DNA from: Acanthaster planci
Taxonomy: Eukaryota > Echinodermata > Asteroidea > Valvatida > Acanthasteridae
DNA: 27,889 nucleotides
Direction of reading: 5' to 3'
Assembly (NCBI RefSeq): GCF_001949145.1
Contig: NW_019091362.1
Coordinates: 1,562,301-1,590,189, forward strand
The position numbers and the translations under genes were made by a program. A model generated the notes under the pieces. That model did no database searches and was not told the origin of the DNA. It saw nothing but the letters and a program-made list of their open reading frames with translations. Every line of letters begins with the position of its first letter. Positions within the stretch are counted from its first letter, which is position 1. Below, in pieces: positions 1-10,300 of this stretch.

Positions 1-39
1 CAAAATAGTCCTGAAACAAAAATTGGTTGATAATCTCAC

Positions 40-292
40 CAAAGTTCTGAGCAAGAAAGTCAAAATTTGGCCTTCCGTCTTCCATCACCCACTCCTGAAC
101 TGCCCTCCATTCTCTTGTGATATGAGGACCAAAAACACATGGCTTATTGGGAATGAGAAACCTTGAGAAAAACTCATCGTAGTAGATGCCTGCGCTGATG
201 TACTCTACTTCTCCAACCTCAAAATCACATCTGAGTTTTGCACTATCGTGGTGCAAGACAGCCTTCAGTGCATCCCGACTTATTGATGCCAT
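40..292 (-). CDS. JMJD4: JMJD4 first exon (partial gene, runs off left edge)
   Basis: The minus strand opens with an ATG at 292 and stays open for 84 codons plus one base to a good donor (TTTG|GTGAGA, intron from 39). The peptide begins MASISRDALKAVLHH. It contains YYDEFFSRFLIPNKPCVFGP and then WRAVQEWV, GRPNFDFLAQNFG, which match the N-terminal part of JMJD4 (human: FVRGFLLPNLPCVF, then RRWVTPAGRPDFDHL). JMJD4 is a jumonji-type Fe(II)/2-oxoglutarate oxygenase reported to hydroxylate the translation termination factor eRF1. The iron-binding His and Asp residues lie in later exons outside the window. Translation could continue past the donor to the window edge (INQFLFQDYF), but that stretch does not resemble the family, so I end the exon at 40. 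The gene is divergent from NOP58. Family assignment is firm; the exact donor is inferred. Confidence 0.85.
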
Positions 293-398
293 GGTGACTA
301 TCAATCTGAATGCATGTTTGTAGAATCCTACTGCTGAAAAATATACAAAAATGGAAAAGTTTGTTAAGGAAACCCATAGAGCGAGGGAACAGCACCTT

Positions 399-460
399 TG
401 TGTGCATGGTATGCTACGTGTGTGGCCCATTGTGTGCATGGTATGCTATGTGTGTGGCCA
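399..460 (+). repeat. Two-copy tandem duplication, 32-bp period
   Basis: The unit TGTGTGCATGGTATGCTA followed by (C/T)GTGTGTGGCC appears at 399-428 and again at 431-460 with one substitution. The high similarity indicates a recent local duplication. It lies about 110 bp upstream of the JMJD4 start codon. Confidence 0.85.
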
Positions 461-517
461 GCATTTTTAAAAGTCCTCATATTGATGAAAGAAAAAGAAA
501 GACCAGAACCTATTGTT

Positions 518-612
518 AATGTACCTCCAGAACTATGGGGTCCGATGTCTACCCCGCTTCATAGCTTCATTGGAACGGGGCGGACATCGGATCCCACAGT
601 TCTGGGGGTAAT
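518..612. repeat. Long hairpin (fold-back element or microRNA-like precursor)
   Basis: The left arm 518-556 and right arm 576-612 are reverse complements with few mismatches. They include the inner blocks CCGATGTC (542-549) and GGACATCGG (582-590), and the outer blocks CCAGAACT (527-534) and AGTTCTGG (598-605). The loop is about 19 nt. Over the central 30 pairs, read as plus-strand RNA, I count 26 Watson-Crick pairs, two G-U pairs and two A-C mismatches. No protein is encoded. The size and shape fit either a small fold-back transposon or a microRNA precursor, and I cannot choose from one copy. Confidence 0.8.
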
Positions 613-1272
613 TGTCATGTTGGTCAGATGGTTGTGACTGGAATTGCAGATTGAAGTTCAACTTGCATGACTTGCTCAGTTTCGCTTTGTGATCATCATG
701 TACTACATGATTAATAATGTAGGCCTAGCCTAAATTATTAGGCCTAATCTTTGAAAAATAGGGCTTATGCCACTAAACAAGTCGTTGAAAAAAACACTAA
801 CACAGACAGATATCCAACTGCGAGAGGAGGTGCCAAAACAAGACTCTCAATGTCATTAAACTATGTAACTCAACATGTACGCATCAAACACTGACACTTA
901 CTCAAATCAAACAGGTGAAAAGCGACAATGTATATGTATGGGCAGCGCCATGTTAGGCTCCAACTTGATCCATAATGTGGAACACGTTGATATGTGCATA
1001 AAAAAGTTTTTGTTCACAGCAAGTCCCATTGTAAAAAAATATAATATTATATAATTTTATTGACTTATTTTAGTGATTTTTTTTTTCAATAAGAGCACTG
1101 ATTTTGTTACCACAAAAACACAACTTTTATGGAAGATGATCTGCATGACCTCACGCATGCTCAGTTTCAATAAGACCGCGTGGCCGGTTTTGCGAGGGAT
1201 GGAGTTTCTCGAGTTCCGTGTGTAGTCCTCAACAAAGTACTTCAAAACTGATGTTAACATTGGGGAGACATT

Positions 1273-1317
1273 ATGTTGGTGTTATTTGAATCTCCAGCAG
1301 GTTATGCTGTTTTTAAG
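1273..1317 (+). CDS. NOP58: NOP58 exon 1
   Basis: Encodes residues 1-15 ([15 protein letters not shown]). This is the canonical NOP58 N-terminus (human has LFETPAGYAIFK), so the start codon is secure. The donor is AAG|GTTTGT, phase 0. Intron 1 (1318-2932) carries no snoRNA that I can see. Confidence 0.93.
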
Positions 1318-4300
1318 GTTTGTCTTGTTCAAATAATGTGGAATTTTTCACCTGGCACGCCTGGCGGTTATGTACCCGGCCATGCTGCATGCTGGCACTT
1401 GCCTAGCCATGCATGCCATGCATGGTAGCTGGCGTGTTCAACATTTGATTTACTGTGCTCTCCACTGTTCAGTTCCACGATGGACCGTGTACATCACGTG
1501 AACCAACGAAGCGCCGCGCTTTTTATCACATACGAGAGGACACCAGTGAGCGACCTTGGACCACTCTGTCGTGGTGGTCCTTACTTTAACCATGGAGATT
1601 CTACCTCCATGCTTTAACTTAAGTTTTAGCACCATATTCCCATACTACTTTTCAATGAGGCCTACTACTACTAGCAGTGTTCTCCATGGGCTGTTTTAGC
1701 AGGGCGGACTGCCCTGCCAAAATTTTGGACCGCCCCACTAAAAATTTGCCGCCCTGCTAAAATGTGTGCCGCCCTGCTATTTTTTTGAGCAGTATATTTT
1801 TCCCGGAATGTCTACTTTCTCAAGATTTTAATAAAAAACAGGTTTACCGCAATTTGTGGATCGAGTTTGAGTTTATCGACAACGTTTATGGTGTACTGAC
1901 AATGGTGATCGTTGGCTGCCTACTGTTATGCATAGTCAACCTCGTGTCCTAAAAAACAAAAACCATCGCGTATGTTTTGTACATCGTATTGCGCACATGT
2001 GTACATGTACATATAGTGCATGTGACTGGTACCTGCGGCGCAACATTGCTTTGCGGAGTGTGCGCGGGCGCCAGTGGAAGGACCGTGCCATGCCTGAGCA
2101 GTCCCCACACTGTGCTCTCATGGAGGGGTTGCTTCATTTTTATAATGTGAGCTGGAAATTGTAAACTTATCTTTGCTTGAACACACATTGTTTCTTTTGT
2201 CCTTTTTTATTCAAGGGCGCATTTTGAGGCTTGTTTTTACTCTACCTTTTCACAGTCAACTGATCAATGAGAAAACCGCATGCTCTGCTCATCTCAAGCA
2301 TGTCTCGAGTCACCAACATTAATCTTTGATGAAGAAATTCCTCCTGAAGAATATCTAGCCAATATTTCACGTTGTAACCAGATTTTGGGCCAAATTACAG
2401 ACAAAAGTGGACTTGAATGCACCACAGAGCATCTGGAATCCAAAATTTTCCAGGGCCCTTAAGCGGGCTTTCTGTTGGAAAATGGGGTGAAACAGCAGCA
2501 GGTTCTAGACATCATTTCACACCCTATGTACGAACCCTATGCTATGGGACTGGTCTGCAAAATTCCAAGTCATGCAAGTGTTTCTAAGTAAATGCTATGG
2601 TTCAACACTTTCAGTGCAAAATTTGACTTATTTGAAAATCTTATCACCCTTGGAGGGCTAATAAACTACTGAGAACAGTGTATTGTTGCAGGGCGTCTCT
2701 TATGAAACTAAGCATGGACCCTTGAAGCATGAAATCAAACCAGAATGACAGCGCATCAGTGTTCTTGCCATCAAGTGTTACGTTATTACTCTTACTGTTA
2801 CATTTGACAAAATGCCTTTTTTTTAATATGTAGACCTACTCTTATTGTTCAAGGTATCAAATTCTATAAAAAAAAGATAAGTAATTTGGCGATCGTTAAC
2901 ATTTGAATAGCAACTTCTTGTTTTATTTGCAGCTTCTGGATGAGAAGAAGCTGCTTGCCGTTGATAACCTGTACCAGGATTTTGCCAGTCCTGAGGGAGC
3001 AAGCAGAATGTGAGTTCAGTCAGTGTTAAGATGTCAAGTGTTAAGATGTCAAGTGGGTTTGCTGGACAGTTTTAATGTTCAGTCCAGTTTTGTTTCTTGT
3101 TTGTCATTTTTTGCCAATTTTTGGAGTAATCCTTAGAGATGCAGTTTACCTATCACAAGTTGATTACTGGTCAACCTAGAAATCTGGACAGGGGAATTGA
3201 GTTCATGTGGAGTGCTTTATGGTTGACTGGCCACGACTTGACTGCAACATTGGTTGCCTGGGGTGTATTTTTATATATCAATTCCATTACATGACATGCC
3301 GAGTATGCCCAGAATGCTTCATCTTGACATGAACACCTCAGAGATTTTGGAACATTTTGTAGAAATGAAGGTGTATAGGAGCCATTGTTACTTAAACTGG
3401 GACTTGATTGCTGACTTTTTGAAGAGTCACAAAGGTTTTTAGCCAGATTAAATGAGGACAGTATAGGGGATTGGAACCCTTTGTAGATAATTATTTCAAT
3501 ATTCAGCAAATCTCTGTTTGACACCTTTGCCTTTTTTAACAAACCTGTAGAGTGAAGCTGAAACAGTTTGAGAAATTTCAAGACACAACAGAAGCCCTTG
3601 CAGGTATGTTTCAGGTGTTAAAGGTAAAATGCCAATTTCTGTACAAACCATTTCCATGTGTGGTACAGACCTGGTGCTTTGAGGCACAAAGCTGTTATCC
3701 CTTGTGGTATGTTAGAGGTGGGGAATTTAAAAAAATGGCAGTCTTCGGGAGCTCTAGGGAGGCTTTATAGGCAAAGACCAAATCATATGCATGTGTCTTC
3801 TGTGTGATTTATGATGGCTTGGAATTGATTGTTGATTGTAGTGATTGTTGGTTGCAGGGTTGGATTATTTTCCCATTCTGAATGTCTTTGGACACATCGA
3901 TCTCCCTCACAGAAGTGCACATTGGAAGTAATCAACGGCACAAGAGAAGCTAAGCGTAGTTGTCAGTGATGATGCAATGTAGTCTGATTTCATTGATGCC
4001 ACACACATCGTCACTACCTCATCTGAGACAACTCTGAACGCGCACCCGTAGATGCTGAGGACCTTGCTTAAAATTCTTTGTCTGTTGAGTGCATAGTGCA
4101 GAGACAAAGCTAACTTGCAATCTTGTCAGACGCAGACCTTGTGTAAAGGCTTCACTGTCCAGAAGTTTACATCGCTTGAGGGTTTTAAAAGCCCAAAATG
4201 GTGAAATATCGCAGTCTTGAAAGGATTTGGGCTATAACCTATTGAAAGTTGGGGTGTCAGAATTGCCGTCTGGAAAATTCCAAGTATGCTCTCTGAAAAA

Positions 4301-7300
4301 TGCAAACACCCAGAAGACATCTTGCTAATTCCTAGGGTTTGTGCTTTGTACTGTGAAGAAATAGAGAATTTCCTGCCCAGAAAAGTCTCACTCTAGTTGT
4401 TTATGCTTCCAGCTGCAACTGCCGCCGTGGAAGGCAAACTCAACAAGGGCTTGAAGAAAATCCTCAAGAAGATCGTTGCGAAAGATGCTCACTCGGAACT
4501 TGCAGTAGCTGATGCTAAATTGGGTGGCATCATAAAGGTAATACGGCTGTCACTGTCTAGGTTTACTATCAGGAAGATGTTGGCTGCTGTGTTCTGGAGA
4601 CTAATTCAGTGACCTGAATTAGAAGCCATTACTGTGGTGTCAACATGCTCATGGGCAGGTGGTACACCTGCGGTACCTTTGACCTTCACCGACAGGGTGT
4701 TGTGTCATGTCAGAATGCGTGCGCGCCCCAAGTTGAAGAAGGCTAGTCTCAGGTAACTTTGTAGGTTGCAGAGCACTTTTTTCACCACGATTTTCCGTAT
4801 CTGTGGCACTTTTGCAGGTGTTTGAATCTACTTCGTAATGGTGGGAAAAAATGCACGAATATCTACTGGCGACCTCTGGAATTTCTGTAGCAAATATGGT
4901 GCCGTTGTCGGAGTCATTCAGTCACCAGTGTTGGGCTGGAGGCACTCAGTGCTGTGATGAGTTAATTTGCGCCCGATAGCAAGGCTGGTGACAGACGCCT
5001 ACTGTCAAACAAGCCACCTTGCCTATGTGACGACGACAGCTCTGAGCACTTTTCTCTGGTCCCGGTTTGTGGCTAGATTCATGAAAAATGTCCGATATGA
5101 GATTTGGTGTCGAACTTTAAAATATTTTAACCAAAGTGTCAACCCTTGTTTCTCATGTATCAACTGGGCAGTGCATGTATGTAGATTAAAACTTTCACCC
5201 CTGCTTGACTTCAATTGAAATACGTCTCAAGAAAATTGTACCGAAATTTTGTTTTCCTAAAACTACCCAAATGTCTATTGATTTCAGTTTTTAAGCCTCG
5301 TTAGTTCTCATTTTGAGGAAAGCAAGTGAGACATCATACATACTTTATCACTACAACTTTGCAAAGATTTGGCTATAAAATTGTTCAGTTATTCAGCCCT
5401 TGTCTGTCTGTCTTGTTTGCAGGAAAAGCTCGATCTAACATGTGTTCACAACTCGGCCATTGCCGAGCTCATGCGAGGCATTCGGTCACAGTTCAGCAGT
5501 CTGGTGCCTGGACTCCCTGAGAGGGAGCTGACAGCAATGACACTGGGGCTGGCTCACAGGTTGGTAGTGTCTCCCTTCTGAATGAAGTCCAGGATCGACT
5601 TATTGCTGTGACTAAAGATTTATACGTGGAGAAAAAAATGTTTCAGTTTGTAGTCATCCGATTTTCTGAATGCAAACCAGGTTGACTGTGGTCATTAATT
5701 GTTTATCTAACAATATGTAAATACGGATGTATGTGCATGCATACACGGTTGGTGACCCCTGGGTCACAGAGGCCATGTTATAGATCCATTTGGAGGAGGC
5801 AGGACTGTGAATTGTACGTGTGCAAGCATTGTATGGGCTGTCAATGATGTATATGTATTCAGTAACAGATTAAAATGTGAAGATTGAAAAACATTCGTCA
5901 CTACCTCTGAGACGGCCCGTCTAGGTCATTTTTGATTTACAAATCACGAACATTTTTCACAACATAACGTAAACATTATTGTAATGTTAGATGTACAGAC
6001 CATGACCTGTTTAAGTTACCGAACCGACCAAGTCAGTACAAATCGGTTATGTTCAGTCTCGCATGGAATTCCCATGGAATATGTTGAACTGTTTAGAATT
6101 TGATCTGTTGTCTTCTGTTTTCATTCACAGTCTGTCCAGATACAAGCTCAAGTTCAGCCCGGACAAAGTGGACACCATGATTGTTCAGGCAATTTGTAAG
6201 TTCACCGGCAGGATTTACCCCAATACGTTTCCGAGTTTTCTTGCTCTTGCATGTGGTGGAACAGCCTAACTGCATTAGTATGCTCTTTGACATTGACTTT
6301 GACACCTGTATGCACATTTTTGCAGCTGTTTCCTTTTTTATTCTGCATTTAACACAGTTTATGAATATTCATTATGTTAGGGGACAAATAAAATTTGCTT
6401 TTTGGGAAGTAGTTCAGTCTTTTGCAAGATGTGTTGTTTTTGCTGTTTTTTTTTTTTATTTTTCAATTTTTTTTTTAAATTTTTCAAGTTTACTTTGCAT
6501 TCTGCATGGAAGTAGTGCTCAGGTGCCATGATGAGTTAATTTGCGCCCGATAGCAAGGCTGGTGACAGACGCCTACTGTCAAACAAGCCGCCCTGCCGAT
6601 GTGACGATCACAGCTCTAAGCAGTAGCATTGCCTTCATGCGGACCATCAGAAGATTGCCAAGAAGCAGTCATGCTATTACAGTCATGCAGGGGACTTCTG
6701 TCTGAATGTCGTTCAGAGCATAGAAAACATTGGAAATACTGCATGAATGTTGTTTTGAATTTATTAAATTATAATGGTGTTCCGTGACAGCCCTTTTAGA
6801 CGATCTCGACAAGGAACTGAATAACTACATCATGAGATGTCGGGAGTGGTATGGCTGGCACTTTCCTGAACTGGGGAAAATTATCAGCGACAATCTGGCC
6901 TTTGCAAAGGTTGTCAAATTCATGGGTAAGTCTTCAGTCTCAGTTCAACTGTGTGCTCTCTCAACAATTGCTAAAACTGTACAGCTAAAGTCACTTAGTT
7001 GAGAAAATTGTGAACATTTACAAGCAAGAGACAGCGTGAAATTTATTTTATGTAGCCATGTTTGCATGGCTGCCGCCCTACGTAAAAAAATCCACCACAA
7101 TGCTTGCTAGTCACCACAAGATCCAACAGTGGTATTGTTCAGTGGGAGGATCGTCTCTCATTGTTTCAACGTGGGCGGGGGTATTTTGGCAGCTGTTGAT
7201 TTCTAAGGGGGAACCAGATTTTGCATTTGTCGCAATATGCTGCGTCTGGCAGGGTTTGGGTTAAATTTGTTATTGATGTCAGGCTTCGGAAGAAATCTTT

Positions 7301-10300
7301 AATATTTTCACGTTTGTTTCTGTAGGTGACCGAACCAAAGCAGCCAGTTTAGACTTCTCGGAACTCCTCCCTGAAGATCTGGAAGAGCAGGTCAAACTTG
7401 CAGCTGAGATCTCAATGGGAACAGAAATATCCGACGACGACTTTCAAAATATTCTCTATCTTTGCGAACAGGTGATCCATGTTGTAGCCTGACATTTTTT
7501 TTGTTCACTGCCATGATCGTTTGAATGCTCGCTCACTGTCACTAGAGACTTTAAAATTGGCATGGAGAAATGTGGTTTGAAGAGAAATTTTGCTGAAGTG
7601 ATGACATAGGAATTGCCGGCTGAAAAACTATGACGACCGTATCAATCCAACCCTGATCAGCAGTGAACTTTTCAAACCATTGACTAGTCCCGCACCCTTC
7701 TGCTTCATCCAAAGTCCTCTGATGTGACTAGTGCCACATTCTTTGTATTTCAAATGGTTTCACCATGTCAGTGTTAACTCTTGGGGAAAAAGTGAAGAGA
7801 CAAACCTGTTCAAAGATTTCAAGATCAAGAACTGAAAATTTTGAGACACCTTGAATTTTTTGGCACTTGAAATCAAAGAAACAAACTACGAGCCAAAGAT
7901 TGTGTGAATCGCTTGTTTCTTTCAGGAACAAGAGAGGGTGTGCTTTAACATAACAGGTCCTTTTGGGTTCGTTGAATGTATGGTTTGTCTGCTCATGCCC
8001 AGTGCTCTTAACCCTTTCGCGCCGGTAATTCTTTTGACCGTGACTGCTGGGCTGTGGTATGCCCTGAATGGAAGGCTTTGTCCATCAGCAGGCCCCATTG
8101 AACCAGCAGCTGCATGGTGAATAGACTGTATGTGTGGTATGCACTAATCCTCACACAAAGCCGTGGCTGTCAACGGTTCCGGTGCGAAGGGGTTAACAGA
8201 GTCTGGTTGGAATGCTTCTTGACAGCATAGGACCACTGTGCTAATGAGGGAGTGTTTCAGGTGTGGGCTGATAATGCCTGTTACTGTCAGGCTGGTTATG
8301 TTTGTTAAGCTTATCAGCTAGCCCAGCAGTGTTTGTCTGCCGTAAACTTGAGGTCCCACAGCGGCACGTAGATCGACGTGCGTTGCCGTCAGAATTGATT
8401 TGTTAGTCATTGACTTGGTCGCCTTGCAGGTGATAGAGATAACGGAATACAGAGCCCAACTGTACGACTACCTGAAGAACAGAATGCAGGCCATAGCACC
8501 CAACCTGACCACATTGGTCGGTGAACTAGTCGGAGCAAGACTAATAGCACACGCAGGTAAAAATTAACCCCGCACTAACCACTTGCTGCTGGGTGGTTTG
8601 AAAAATGCAGTGCACACAATCGGGACTTTTTCCAGATTTTTCAGTTGTCAAAATTCTTCAAAAATTCATCATATCAATTAATGGACGTTTACACCCACAC
8701 GAGTTACTGTCTGGTGGCCACTCTAGTCTGACAGACAAAAGCTATTGACGCCCGAGTATTTCAGCCAGGCCTGCAACCTTGTAAAAAGAGCCCAGATTGT
8801 GCGGTGTTATGTAACTTTCTTTTGTTCACAAACCTGGCACAGTGCACTGCTGACCTCTTCAATAGGAGCCAGATTAGCATGCCGGTGGTGGAGCACTTTT
8901 GTCACCGATGGTAATCTGCTCGCACTAAATGCCTCAAACAGTGGTAAACTGTTTCAAAACAAGGCTGAATTATCTCCATTATTGAGTGTGAAAAAAATGT
9001 TGGTAATGCCCAACAGCCTGGTCTTTTGTTCCGAGAACCGTCTTTTGTTACAAGGCCCAGTTCCCTTCGTCCGATTTCAGAGACCCCGGCTATGCTTATA
9101 AACACACGGTGCCCGAAACTTGGCTCCCCAGCAGGAAGTGGTCAATAGTGTCCAGTTTCTATTTGATTTGTGCTTTGTGTGCCAGTGATAATCATTGCCA
9201 TGGTGTGTTGCTCTGTTTGGCAGAGATCATGCCATTACTGCAAGCGACTCTTTTAACTACACTCACGTGGAGACGTTCATTTATTACTTAAACTTAAGTA
9301 CTTGTTTATTTCCTTAACCCTAACTTTCCCCAACCACACAGAATTAAACAGTAGTAAAGTGTTTAATTCTGTGGGGATAGGTCTGGTAGGCCCATAACAG
9401 CTGGCTTTTGCATTCGGTTTGGCATACCTCAGAAAAACAAAGTCCAACAGCCTCTGTGCATAAAGTCCCGTACGGGTGTTGAACTTTGTGTGAATGGGGA
9501 AGGTTAGGGCCGGCAACCCTTGGGGTATTAGGGTTAAGTTGTACCTGTACTGTGCCTTTGATCAGTTCTATTGAGACGGTGCATTATTAATTTTCAATTA
9601 TTATTAAGTATTATTTGTCAGTGACTTTTTAAGAGATAGAGATTGTGTTAGAGTACAAGAATTTCCAACATGGCTGCCTCGCTTGTACCATGTAATAGAA
9701 TTGTTGTTGAGCGGGAGAGTTTTGAAATTCTTGTTATTGAAGTTGAAAGAGGATGAGTTGATATGCTACACTACTTGTGGTTAGAGGGGGGAAGGGGTGA
9801 AAGGTGAAAAGTAAGGCGTACGTACGCAGAGCAATAATATACACAGAATTGTCATGACGCATGAACTGTCCCCCCCCAACCACTTGGATCTTACCAATAC
9901 TAGCATCACCAGGCAAAGGGTAATATGGAAATTCATACAAAGGGGAGGTGCCACGCACACGGAAAGGGGGTCGGAAATGTCAGCATTTTGTGTGTACATA
10001 CCTAATGGAAGGCCTCTCGTGAGACTTTCTCGTCAATTTTTTATTTGAAGTGATAAAGTTGCACTTTGGGTGTCCCATGACTTTCATTACTGACAGAGAG
10101 CCAGTGTTGTGGGTCCTGAAGTTCAAACCTGTAGAGACTAGCCTGGTTTTTTAGTAGCATAGTTCATTGCATTATTAGTGCTGGAGTGATGTAGGATGTG
10201 GTGGGAGAGATCTGTCACTGCTGAAGTGATGACCAAGGAAAAGCCGTCTGACAGCTCTGACGACTGTATCAATCCAACCCTGATCATCAGTGTCAAATTT

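Larger units (their letters stand above)
293..1272. promoter_or_regulatory. Divergent intergenic region between JMJD4 and NOP58
   Basis: This 980-bp stretch separates the start codons of JMJD4 (minus) and NOP58 (plus), so it must hold both promoters and 5' UTRs. I see no TATA box or convincing ORF. It holds a two-copy tandem repeat (399-460), a long near-perfect inverted repeat (518-612), and AT-rich sequence at 1030-1090. No transcription start can be placed from sequence alone. A bidirectional promoter is an inference from the head-to-head arrangement. Confidence 0.5.

Noticed and set aside
3171-3581. 136-codon minus-strand frame
   Set aside because: It lies in NOP58 intron 2 and overlaps exon 3 in antisense; no recognisable domain or splice signals.
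7057-7074. Short perfect hairpin AGCCATG/CATGGCT in NOP58 intron 7
   Set aside because: Seven pairs with a tiny loop occur often by chance; no snoRNA boxes around it.
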